Below are positions 7,778 to 14,676 of a DNA stretch of 19,370 nucleotides, one piece after another (the first letter of the stretch is position 1; every line of letters starts with the position of its first letter). The position numbers and the translations under genes were made by a program. The stretch covers positions 1-19,370 of the forward strand of contig JAUWIE010000107.1 of the NCBI GenBank assembly GCA_030605515.1. The letters run 5' to 3'. This DNA is from Thermoplasmatota archaeon (lineage in GTDB: Archaea > Thermoplasmatota > E2 > DHVEG-1). The notes under the pieces are model-generated. The model did not search any database. It saw only the letters and a list, made by a program, of their open reading frames with translations, and was not told where the DNA came from.

Positions 7778-7999
7778 ATGGATGAAAAAACACGGATAGA
7801 AAAAGATATTGTAATGTTTGAAGAGAACCTGCAAAAACTAAAAGCTAAAAAAAACGAATTGCAGAATAGTAAAGCCTTAGATCTTGCTTGTCAGTATTAT
7901 GAAGATTCAAAGTATTACCTTGAGAAAAAAGATTTTTTTACTGCTTTTGGCTGTATCAACTATGCACATGGCCTTTTGGATGCGGTTCTAAAGTTTTAA
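7778..7999 (+). CDS. DUF357 family protein
   Basis: A 73-residue protein matching the archaeal DUF357 pattern. An N-terminal coiled-coil helix (about 5-30, rich in Lys/Glu) leads to a helical hairpin with YYEDSKYYLEKKDFFTAFGC and NYAHGLLDA, the family's most conserved segment. Its function is unknown; the fold is a small helical bundle related to HEPN/TPR-like hairpins. It is a good archaeal marker. No strong ribosome binding site precedes the ATG. It lies 39 bases upstream of the flavin reductase gene on the same strand and may be co-transcribed with it. Confidence 0.85.
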   Translation: MDEKTRIEKDIVMFEENLQKLKAKKNELQNSKALDLACQYYEDSKYYLEKKDFFTAFGCINYAHGLLDAVLKF

Positions 8000-8038
8000 A
8001 ACCTATTATTTGTTACTAAAATTTAAGGAGCAATCATT

Positions 8039-8587
8039 ATGAAAATCAATGGAAATATGGAAAAGTTTTATTATTATGCATTTCCAATGCAAGCTGTTCT
8101 TGTAACTTGTAATGATGGGAGGGGAAAAACCAATGTAATTACTATAGCTTGGCATTCCCCTATTTCAAAAGACCCGCCTTTATACGGGATTTCTCTTGCA
8201 CCAAAGAGATATTCTCATGGGTTAATAGAGAATTCAAAAGAATTTGTCATAAATTTTGTACCATACGATCTAGTAGAAAAGATACATTTCTGCGGCACTC
8301 ATTCAGGAAGAAAAACTGATAAAATAAAGGATACAAACCTAACATTGATACAATCTCAAAAAATATCTACACCTTTGATTAAAGAATGCTTTGCTCATTT
8401 TGAATGTAAACTCACAAAAACATTAACGCTTGGTGATCATACCTTTATTATCGGAGAAGTAGTAAATATATTAGCTGATGAAAACACATTTGAAAATGAT
8501 ATATTAAAGGTTGAAAAAACTCAGCCTACATATTATATCGGAGGAAACAGCTATACTACAATTGGTAAAACTAAGAGGGATTTCTAG
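8039..8587 (+). CDS. Flavin reductase-like FMN-binding split-barrel protein
   Basis: A 182-residue cytoplasmic protein of the flavin reductase/flavoredoxin family. The N-terminal half shows the split-barrel pattern: PMQAVLVTCND, then TIAWHSPISKDPPLYGISLA (FMN phosphate/isoalloxazine contacts in the family), SHGLIENSKEFVINFVP, and the later HFECKLTKTLTLGDHTFIIGEVV strand pair. Members bind FMN and transfer electrons to partner oxidases or oxygen-detoxifying systems; the partner here is unknown. AAGGAG at 8025-8030 sits 8 bases ahead of the ATG. The gene converges on the DUF62 gene, and the two stop codons share one CTAG. Confidence 0.88.
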   Translation: MKINGNMEKFYYYAFPMQAVLVTCNDGRGKTNVITIAWHSPISKDPPLYGISLAPKRYSHGLIENSKEFVINFVPYDLVEKIHFCGTHSGRKTDKIKDTNLTLIQSQKISTPLIKECFAHFECKLTKTLTLGDHTFIIGEVVNILADENTFENDILKVEKTQPTYYIGGNSYTTIGKTKRDF

Positions 8588-9375
8588 TTAAACAATATTT
8601 TAACTTCATCATCAGGTTTTAATCCAAGTTTTTTTGCGGCATTTCCCTGGTTAATACCAATTTCAAGAAAGTTACTGCTGCCAATTGTAACAAGCATCTG
8701 GCCTTTTTTTACAAAATCATAGGATTTTACAAACATCACTTCCGCTTGTTTATCACCTACAAACATCATGGTTTTGTTGTTATAGTTCAAAACCTCTCTT
8801 AGTTTGATACCATTTATATTTGTAATAAGATTCCCAAATCGATCAATATAGATGATTTTTCCAGTAGCTGATTTATTGGTAATTTCAGCCATACCGAAAT
8901 CCAGGTTAACAAAATCACTAGTTCTCACACCTATTTTATCAAAGGGTACACCATTTGTTAAATGTGCCGCAACTGGTGCAAAAACATCTCTACCGTGAAA
9001 AGTATTTGAAATAGAATTAAGCATATAGTTATTGTTTGTAATTTCATATACCGTAAAATCTTCTAATAAACGGGCTGTTGGTATAAGAAGACCATTGTCA
9101 GGACCTACTAGCACATGACTTCTTGTTGTAATAATAATTCCTTTTCGGTTAGTTCCAACACCTGGATCAACCACAGCGACATGAACTGTTCCAATAGGAA
9201 AGTATGGAATGGTGGTTAGAAGTACAAAGGCACCCTCACGAATATCCTGCGGAGTAATATCATGTGTAATATCAATAATTCTAGCATCTGCTGATATTGA
9301 TGATACAGCTCCCTTCATTTGTGCAATATATCCACTTTTTGTGCCAAAATCTGTTAGAAATGTTATGATTCTCAT
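8584..9375 (-). CDS. S-adenosyl-L-methionine hydrolase (adenosine-forming), DUF62/SAM hydroxide adenosyltransferase
   Basis: A 263-residue member of the chlorinase/fluorinase-like DUF62 family, which in archaea cleaves S-adenosylmethionine with water to adenosine and methionine. The N-terminal ITFLTDFGTKSGYIAQMKG motif is diagnostic. D70 (VVDPGVGT), R77 and H127 (TFHGRDVFAP) match the Asp-Arg-His set used to activate water in archaeal homologues, and GPDNGLL lies between them. The halogenase-specific loop is not apparent. The start ATG at 9375 is chosen because homologues begin MRIxxFLTDFG and GAGGT lies about 10 bases upstream; a TTG at 9393 would add six residues before it. Its stop shares CTAG with the convergent flavin reductase gene. 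Confidence 0.9.
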   Translation of the reverse strand: MRIITFLTDFGTKSGYIAQMKGAVSSISADARIIDITHDITPQDIREGAFVLLTTIPYFPIGTVHVAVVDPGVGTNRKGIIITTRSHVLVGPDNGLLIPTARLLEDFTVYEITNNNYMLNSISNTFHGRDVFAPVAAHLTNGVPFDKIGVRTSDFVNLDFGMAEITNKSATGKIIYIDRFGNLITNINGIKLREVLNYNNKTMMFVGDKQAEVMFVKSYDFVKKGQMLVTIGSSNFLEIGINQGNAAKKLGLKPDDEVKILFN

Positions 9376-9466
9376 ATTTTTGTTATACCTCAAACATTAA
9401 AATGTATCATCTAATTCATTAATATGGCGGTAATTTTCATATTTTTTATTGATATTTAAGAAAAAG

Positions 9467-9476
9467 TATTTATATG
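9467..9476 (+). promoter_or_regulatory. TATA element of the zinc-ribbon gene
   Basis: TATTTATATG lies about 25-30 bases ahead of a predicted start site near 9497, just before GGAG at 9501-9504 and the ATG at 9515. This spacing argues against an upstream in-frame start at 9449, which would precede the transcript. Confidence 0.45.
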
Positions 9477-9514
9477 AGAATTTAGTAATATATAGGGAAC
9501 GGAGTTTTTGCAAA

Positions 9515-9910
9515 ATGGGGTACAAGAAGAAAAATATGGAAATTTTAGCTGATATTTGGAATCAAACAGAGGATAAATCAATGATTTGTCCTGAATGCGG
9601 GGGGAAACTGATATTGGTTCAAGTAGAACCGATACAAGATGCAGAAAACGCATATATTCCTTATGACACAGTTATTGAATGCAGTAACTGTAATTTCAAT
9701 ATCAAAGCAGAATCATTTACAATACTTGGAAGTGTAAAGACTTTTGACGTGGGGCATGTGGAAATTGGGAGTTGGTCTCCAAGTGGCAGTAGAGTTCTAT
9801 CTAAATATGAACACATTCTTGACTATGAAACATTGAAACATCTAAGAGAATCAGGTGAACTTGTTGAGTTTTTAGTCGCTGATAACCAAGTAATTGAAGT
9901 AATCGGATAA
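9515..9910 (+). CDS. Zinc-ribbon protein, function unknown
   Basis: It encodes 131 residues with one clear four-cysteine zinc ribbon, CPECGG (C25, C28) and CSNC (C56, C59). The 27-residue loop between the knuckles is longer than in minimal ribbons. After the ribbon comes a beta-rich segment (SFTILGSVKTFDVGHVEIGSW is broken here into its two strands, about 68-88) and an acidic helical C-terminus (YEHILDYETLKHLRE). The domain may bind nucleic acid or protein; nothing here identifies a process. The ATG at 9515 is supported by GGAG 10 bases upstream and by the TATA position. It stands alone between a minus-strand gene and a sparse spacer. Confidence 0.65.
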   Translation: MGYKKKNMEILADIWNQTEDKSMICPECGGKLILVQVEPIQDAENAYIPYDTVIECSNCNFNIKAESFTILGSVKTFDVGHVEIGSWSPSGSRVLSKYEHILDYETLKHLRESGELVEFLVADNQVIEVIG

Positions 9911-10012
9911 ACAATAAAAAATCTATCATTATGTAAATATGTATTATTTGATAGAATATCTAGCAATTCTTAAATATCAAGACAAATAAAGTAGTTAATA
10001 AAGGTATAAAGT

Positions 10013-10099
10013 ATGAAGGAGAGTATAAAGAAAATTAAAAAGATTATTCCAAAAGAAATATCTATTATTTGGGTTAATATAACTGAGCCTTTTTCCTAA
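10013..10099 (+). CDS. Possible 28-residue basic peptide
   Basis: A short frame encodes a lysine/isoleucine-rich helix-prone N-terminus (MKESIKKIKKIIPKE) and a hydrophobic end. The spacing of upstream signals fits a gene: a TATA-like TTAAATAT at 9970-9977, AAGGT at 10001-10005, then the ATG 7 bases later. Its TAA overlaps the stop of the convergent winged-helix gene (CTAA). It is too short to test by composition and may be a chance frame. Confidence 0.2.
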   Translation: MKESIKKIKKIIPKEISIIWVNITEPFS

Positions 10100-10404
10100 G
10101 AGTACATCATACCATCGTATTCTTTTGTTACTGGTTTTTTTCCTTTTGAATGATGTTTTATAAATTTTCGTTGTCGTTTTTTCCCCAGGAATTTAAAATC
10201 TCTTCTTTTAAGCCGGATATATGTTTTACCTGGGAGCGGTTCCAGTTGGACATACCCTTTTGTTTGGAATTTCTGTAGAACTCTTGTAACTACATTTCTT
10301 GATATATGAAGTTGTTTTACAACCTCAGAAATAGTAATCGGATAGGTTTTCTGAAGGAGTTTTATGATTCGTTCTTCATTTGTCCCAGATGTAATTTCTA
10401 TCAT
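10096..10404 (-). CDS. Small winged-helix DNA-binding protein with basic tail
   Basis: It encodes 102 residues. A winged helix-turn-helix spans about residues 8-62: TISEVVKQLHISRNVVTRVL is the helix-turn-helix and the wing lies around LPGKTYIRLK. A strongly basic C-terminal tail follows (KRRDFKFLGKKRQRKF, then HHSKGKK), suggesting non-specific DNA or RNA contacts. The ATG at 10404 is used; the TTG at 10419 lies inside an AT-rich TATTATATT run that looks like the TATA element, so the transcript may be leaderless or nearly so. It follows purF by 36 bases on the same strand. It could regulate the purF group, but no direct evidence links them. Confidence 0.7.
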   Translation of the reverse strand: MIEITSGTNEERIIKLLQKTYPITISEVVKQLHISRNVVTRVLQKFQTKGYVQLEPLPGKTYIRLKRRDFKFLGKKRQRKFIKHHSKGKKPVTKEYDGMMYS

Positions 10405-10440
10405 AGATTTAACCCACAATATAATACAAATTTGATGGTT

Positions 10441-11874
10441 TTACATGCTTTCATATGAACGGGTACCTTTTTTATCATTTTTAAAAAGTGCTTGTACATC
10501 ATCATGCATTTCATCTGGATAGCCATTTGGAAAATCAATACAGCCCTGGCAAGTATCAAATCCAATAGCATTTTCTAATCCTTTTATAGTTGTATAAGCC
10601 AAGGAATCAGCACCGATTTCTTTTGCAATTCTATCCCAGGATTTTATCTTACCGTCACCGTCTAGTGCTATGAATTCTTTTCTACTTCGCATATCAATAC
10701 CAAGATAACAGGGTGCCAGTAATGGTGGGCACCCTATTCTGATATGGATTTCACTTGCACCAGCGTTTCTTATTCCTCTGACGAGTTTACGAATATTTGT
10801 ACCTCGTACAATTGAATCATCAACTAAAACAACTCGTTTATCTTCAAGTACGGAACGTAGAAAAGATAATCCTTCCTCTACAACCTTATCTCTACTTTCT
10901 TGTGTCTGCTGAATAAATGAACGTTCATCCTTATCCTTCATAAGACCCTCATCTAGAGGTATACCTGATCTACGAGAAAAACCAGTAGCATAATGTCTCC
11001 CAGACTCAGGGACTGGTACAACTGTATCAGCTTCTACAGGATAGTTTTCAGCTAGATACCTACCAATTTCGACACGGACATCATGAACAGATCGCCCGTT
11101 AATACGAGAATCAGGTTTTGCAAAATATACAAACTCAAACATGCAAGGTTTTTGCTTTTTAGTTATGATTTGTTTCTCAAAAATATTACCTTCTTTATCT
11201 ATGACAATTACTGATCCTCCAGAAATATCTTTTACATACTCAAAGTTAATCCTTTTAAAAACACGTGTCTCTGAGGTTATACAATACATCCCATCTAATT
11301 TACCGAGAACTAGAGGCCTAATTTTATATGGATCAGTCATAGCAAAAAGAAATGGCTTATCACCAGAATCAGCAAGAAACAAAGCAGAATAACTACCTTT
11401 GATTTGATTCATTACATTTTCACTTGCCTCAAAAATAATATCAACATCGATCTCTTTCTTATGTAGATTATCTGCTAGAGGAAGTAAAAGCCATTGGACA
11501 TCACAGGCAGTTCGTGGTTTTCTTTTAACTCTCTTTGACATCTCCAAGCAATTATAAATATTACCATTTTGAACAGCAGCGAGAAATGGATTTACAATAT
11601 ACTCAGGCTGTGCATTAATTTTTAATGATTCAATATCATCCATACCAGCTGTTGAATATCGAGTATGACCAATACCAATATTTCCAGGGGTATCAATCTT
11701 TTTTTCCTCGTTGAAAACATCTCTAACCAAACCAGCATCCTTATGAACATGGATATTACCATCATATGTTATTTTTCCTGCAGATGATTGACCGCGATGC
11801 TGTATTGAAAATAAGCTATGATAAATAAGACGAGAAACTGGTTTTTCCCCGATAATACCAACAATGCCACACAT
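10441..11874 (-). CDS. purF: Amidophosphoribosyltransferase (PurF)
   Basis: This enzyme carries out the first committed step of purine synthesis, forming 5-phosphoribosylamine from PRPP and glutamine. The 477 residues start MCGIVGIIG, so Cys2 becomes the N-terminal glutaminase nucleophile after Met removal; the upstream TTG at 11895 would bury it, hence the ATG at 11874. The class II glutaminase domain (HRGQSSAG, GHTRYSTAG, NGNIYN) covers about 2-235 and the phosphoribosyltransferase domain follows, with the PRPP loop VVLVDDSIVRGTN at about 348-360. Cysteines near 244, 389, 442 and 445 match the four [4Fe-4S] ligands of the Bacillus-type enzyme. The product pathway gives aminoimidazole ribotide, the ThiC substrate. 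Confidence 0.95.
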   Translation of the reverse strand: MCGIVGIIGEKPVSRLIYHSLFSIQHRGQSSAGKITYDGNIHVHKDAGLVRDVFNEEKKIDTPGNIGIGHTRYSTAGMDDIESLKINAQPEYIVNPFLAAVQNGNIYNCLEMSKRVKRKPRTACDVQWLLLPLADNLHKKEIDVDIIFEASENVMNQIKGSYSALFLADSGDKPFLFAMTDPYKIRPLVLGKLDGMYCITSETRVFKRINFEYVKDISGGSVIVIDKEGNIFEKQIITKKQKPCMFEFVYFAKPDSRINGRSVHDVRVEIGRYLAENYPVEADTVVPVPESGRHYATGFSRRSGIPLDEGLMKDKDERSFIQQTQESRDKVVEEGLSFLRSVLEDKRVVLVDDSIVRGTNIRKLVRGIRNAGASEIHIRIGCPPLLAPCYLGIDMRSRKEFIALDGDGKIKSWDRIAKEIGADSLAYTTIKGLENAIGFDTCQGCIDFPNGYPDEMHDDVQALFKNDKKGTRSYESM

Positions 11875-11900
11875 TATAAGAATAAGAATGAACAAGCATT

Positions 11901-11907
11901 ATTTATA
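11901..11907 (-). promoter_or_regulatory. TATA element of purF
   Basis: Read on the minus strand this is TATAAAT, centred about 30 bases before the purF ATG. Initiation would fall at or within a few bases of the ATG, predicting a leaderless or near-leaderless purF transcript and a promoter separate from the aminopeptidase gene 47 bases upstream. Confidence 0.5.
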
Positions 11908-11921
11908 GGTTTTTTCATAAT

Positions 11922-13025
11922 TTAAATTAGGAATTTACCATTTTTATAAATCAATTCATTATCTGCATATACCTCACCATGTTTACGAAGATCACACATC
12001 ATATCCCAGTGAAGCCCTGATTTATTCTTGCTACCTGTTTCAGGATATCCAGATCCTACCGCTATATGAATAGTACCACCGATTTTTTCATCAAATAATG
12101 TATTTTTTGTATATTTTTTAATACCATAATTTGTGCCAAAAGCAAACTCACCTATCTTACGTGATCCTTGATCCATATCAAGCATCGAATTAAGGAATTT
12201 CCCTCCACTAGACGCCTTTGCTTTTACAACCTTACCCTTTTTAAACCACAGTTTTATGTTTTCCACTAATCGACCACCATGCGATGCAGGAAATGAGTAA
12301 CTAATGTTACCCTCTGCAGAGTTTTCCACAGGACCAGTAAATACTTCGCCATCAGGGAAATTCTCTTTGCCATAGCAATTAATCCATTTTCTTTCTTTAA
12401 CTAAAACAGTTAGATCAGTGTCTTTTGCAACAACATGTATTTTTTTCTTTTGATTCAACATTTTTCTTATTTTTTCTTGTTCCGTGTATATCTTTCTCCA
12501 ATGGCCAATAGGATCTTTTTTATCTACATGAGCAGCTTTGAAAATAAAATCCTCATATTCTGAAAGTGACATATCAGCATCTTGTGCAGAAGCATTTGTA
12601 GGAAACTGGGTAAGGCACCAGCGTAACTCCTTTTTTGCTGCTCTATTTAAAAAAATCTCATGAATCTCCTGTTGGGAAGAACTACTCAAAGCTTGTTTCC
12701 TTGGGTCAACATTAGTCATGCTCCTTGTATTATCTGGGCTAAGAATGCCAAGTCGAGCATCTATATTTTTTATCTCAAATTTTGCTATAGGTGATACAAA
12801 CTTAAGCTGCCTTTCGGAAGCATTTTTATAAAAAGTTTCAGCAAGTCCATCAATTCCAACTCTGGTATAAGGATGAGCACCTTTCTTCAATGCTTGTCCA
12901 TATACTTCTTTAATAAGTGGTGCTGCATGATGACTTCCACTAATTACAAAAAGATCATTTTTCTTTATACCAAGTGAATGATTAACTAAAATATAAGCAA
13001 GTTTCTCTAACCTCTGATCAATCAT
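11922..13025 (-). CDS. M29-family metallo-aminopeptidase
   Basis: A 367-residue cytoplasmic exopeptidase of the thermophilic aminopeptidase family (M29), which removes N-terminal amino acids from peptides using a two-metal site. Candidate ligands match the family pattern: E227 in GEVFTGP, E293 in GEFAFGTN, H320 in GTIHIAVGSGYPET, and H339 and D341 in LHWD. The 66-residue gap between the two glutamates equals that between E250 and E316 of the Thermus enzyme. The ATG is preceded by GGGAG, 6 bases away. The gene lies 53 bases after the RAM-domain permease gene on the same strand and 47 bases before purF. Free amino acids from its action are natural ligands for the RAM proteins encoded just upstream (inference). 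Confidence 0.9.
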   Translation of the reverse strand: MIDQRLEKLAYILVNHSLGIKKNDLFVISGSHHAAPLIKEVYGQALKKGAHPYTRVGIDGLAETFYKNASERQLKFVSPIAKFEIKNIDARLGILSPDNTRSMTNVDPRKQALSSSSQQEIHEIFLNRAAKKELRWCLTQFPTNASAQDADMSLSEYEDFIFKAAHVDKKDPIGHWRKIYTEQEKIRKMLNQKKKIHVVAKDTDLTVLVKERKWINCYGKENFPDGEVFTGPVENSAEGNISYSFPASHGGRLVENIKLWFKKGKVVKAKASSGGKFLNSMLDMDQGSRKIGEFAFGTNYGIKKYTKNTLFDEKIGGTIHIAVGSGYPETGSKNKSGLHWDMMCDLRKHGEVYADNELIYKNGKFLI

Positions 13026-13078
13026 AATATCTCCCTTATTTTAAAATAAAAATAATGGTGAAATAGTTTTCTAAAAAA

Positions 13079-14320
13079 CTAAATTTTCTCCCATTCTTTA
13101 AGAACAGATTCCCATTTGTAATTCTTAATTGATTTAATTTCTTCTATTTTACGGATAATACGTTCATATCCTTTAACTAAAGTTCTTGTTCGAATTTTTA
13201 CGATAAAATCATAAGGACCAGCAGTTGCAGCCACCCTTGTTACACCATGTATATTCCAGATCTCATTCATCGTTTGCTCTATTGAACATCCAGGTTTTAC
13301 ATTAATGAAGATATATGCTTTAAATAAGGTTAGTGCAAATGAAACAATACCAAGAATCACAAGAACCGTGCCAATCATCTTAATTAGTATCATCGTAGGA
13401 TCAGTTGAAAACGGAGGAATTATGTTGAAATATGACAGCATCAATGAAAATGGAATTGCAAATAAGACAGTAGATGCTCTAACAGCTTGTGTAACACTTG
13501 CTTTTCCAATACCTAATGCACGTATGTAGAATACATAAGCAAAGAAGGTTACACCCATCGTAAGTGCAATCCAATTAAAATGCTCAATTGATGCTGTAAT
13601 TCCTGAAAGAATATGATTTTCTTCAAAAACAAAATCATACATACCAACAATAATTACAACAAATAAACATGAAAATACAACATTCCAAAATCTAATATTT
13701 AACGCATCATTAGGTTTTTTGTCAATTTTTAACAGTTTTAGTTTTCTTTGATAAATTGAAAATAGAACCCAAGCAGGGCTAATTACAATGAAAACAATAG
13801 CCAATGCTTCTAAACTAATAGTTCCAGTCAAAGAAATTGATCCTAATATCGCACCAAATGTAACAATAAGTGAAGATTGAACCTCTATAAGTGTTGGCAT
13901 ATTTTTCTCAACAATTGATTCAATTGCTACAAGATATAGTATGGAAATTAGAGAAAATGGAAGAACAGTTGATGGATCTTCGAAATTTTTTAGAAGAAAA
14001 AAATATCCAATTGTTAGAAGGGAATTACCAAATCCAGCTAAAATGTGATATTTAAGTTCTTCTTTTCTAAAAAGTCTAAGTCTTCTAAATGATGGATCAA
14101 TAATTCTAGTCCCAATACTTTTTCCTCGTATAGGTATTGAGAAAAATAAAATAATAAAAAATGAAATGAGAGTCCCAACAATAAAACATGAAACACCAAA
14201 AGTCCATGGATTTGTAATGTATCTTGTAATAATTGTTGCATCAATAGCTGACACTACTGCTGAAATAATCGCAGAAGTAAACGCAAGGGCGTAAAAGAGA
14301 TATTTCCTTCTTATTTTCAT
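13079..14320 (-). CDS. EamA/DMT-family permease fused to a C-terminal RAM (Lrp/AsnC ligand-binding) domain
   Basis: A 413-residue protein. Residues 1-335 hold ten hydrophobic helices in two sets of five, with drug/metabolite transporter hallmarks: FGNSLLTIGYFFLLKNF then STVLPFSLISILYLVAIESI in the first half, and YIRALGIGKASVTQAVRAS in the second. Residues 336-413 form an alpha/beta RAM domain as found at the C-terminus of Lrp/AsnC regulators: AYIFINVKPG strand, helix, HGVTRVAATAGPYDFIVKI (the AG.YD effector-site loop), helix, then a last strand. With ten helices the RAM domain would face the cytoplasm. The ATG overlaps the stop of the stand-alone RAM gene (ATGA). Family members export or import amino acids and related metabolites, so ligand-gated transport is inferred. 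No DNA-binding domain is present. Confidence 0.85.
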   Translation of the reverse strand: MKIRRKYLFYALAFTSAIISAVVSAIDATIITRYITNPWTFGVSCFIVGTLISFFIILFFSIPIRGKSIGTRIIDPSFRRLRLFRKEELKYHILAGFGNSLLTIGYFFLLKNFEDPSTVLPFSLISILYLVAIESIVEKNMPTLIEVQSSLIVTFGAILGSISLTGTISLEALAIVFIVISPAWVLFSIYQRKLKLLKIDKKPNDALNIRFWNVVFSCLFVVIIVGMYDFVFEENHILSGITASIEHFNWIALTMGVTFFAYVFYIRALGIGKASVTQAVRASTVLFAIPFSLMLSYFNIIPPFSTDPTMILIKMIGTVLVILGIVSFALTLFKAYIFINVKPGCSIEQTMNEIWNIHGVTRVAATAGPYDFIVKIRTRTLVKGYERIIRKIEEIKSIKNYKWESVLKEWEKI

Positions 14321-14556
14321 AGTGCAAGTTCTTTTTCAATTACTTGAGTTGTTGTTTTTTTCACACCATTTATCATTTGAAGTTCATTTGTAACTTTAAG
14401 AAGTTTATCAAGAGTCTTAACATGTACTCTAACAACAATATCGAATTCACCTGCAACAATTGAAATTTTATCAACGTTTTCTATCTTTCTCATTTCTTTT
14501 ATTGCATTTTCTGCGTTACCTGGACTCATTGTTATTAGAATATATGCGTTAATCAT
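14317..14556 (-). CDS. Stand-alone RAM domain protein (Lrp/AsnC effector domain without HTH)
   Basis: A 79-residue protein consisting only of the Lrp/AsnC-type ligand-binding domain: strand AYILITMSPG, helix, VDKISIVAGEFDIVVRVHV (with the AG.FD loop), helix, NGVKKTTTQVIE. There is no helix-turn-helix, so it cannot act as a classical Lrp regulator by itself; such stand-alone RAM proteins are known to bind amino acids and to oligomerise, including with Lrp partners. It aligns end to end with the RAM domain of the permease encoded downstream, whose start it overlaps by 4 bases. Production in step with the permease suggests mixed RAM oligomers on the membrane protein (inference). The ribosome binding site GGTGAT lies 3 bases ahead of the ATG. 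Confidence 0.85.
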   Translation of the reverse strand: MINAYILITMSPGNAENAIKEMRKIENVDKISIVAGEFDIVVRVHVKTLDKLLKVTNELQMINGVKKTTTQVIEKELAL

Positions 14557-14580
14557 ATTATCACCTTAATTCTCACGGCG

Positions 14581-14596
14581 AATAGGAATCCCTATT
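14581..14596. promoter_or_regulatory. Palindromic operator candidate AATAGG-N4-CCTATT
   Basis: Six-base perfect arms flank AATC. On the minus strand it follows directly on the TATA-like CTTTATAATA that would drive the RAM/permease genes, placing it between TATA and start site, where a repressor would act. Half of it recurs as TAGGGAT at 14614-14620. Confidence 0.45.
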
Positions 14597-14620
14597 ATAA
14601 AGGTATCTATCGTTAGGGAT
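14588..14620. repeat. Inverted half-sites ATCCCTA / TAGGGAT between the RAM gene and thiC
   Basis: ATCCCTA (14588-14594) and TAGGGAT (14614-14620) are exact inverted copies, 26 bases apart centre to centre. One lies near the RAM-gene TATA element and the other 12-20 bases ahead of the thiC TATA-like GTTAAAAG (14631-14638). This arrangement suits a single regulator serving both divergent promoters. Confidence 0.35.
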
Positions 14621-14676
14621 ATGTATTTACTGTTAAAAGTATTAAAATAGTGTATATCTAATTCAGGTGCGCTAAT

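Noticed and set aside
9922..9955. Inverted repeat TCTATCA ... TGATAGA with a 20-base gap
   Set aside because: Seven AT-rich base pairs with a long loop are easily found by chance here, and it has no clear position relative to a promoter.
11141..11392. Plus-strand open frame of 83 codons inside purF
   Set aside because: Antisense shadow of a strongly supported gene, without promoter, ribosome binding site or recognisable protein pattern. The same applies to the other frames lying opposite the exporter, PKD protein, permease, thiC and C25 genes.
13036..13049. Palindrome TTATTTTAAAATAA ahead of the aminopeptidase gene
   Set aside because: Made only of A and T in an AT-rich spacer, and too close to the ATG to be its TATA box; likely chance.
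14621..14676. TPP riboswitch upstream of thiC
   Set aside because: Some Thermoplasmata carry TPP riboswitches, but none of the conserved THI-box segments is seen and the predicted leader (about 17 bases) is too short to hold one.
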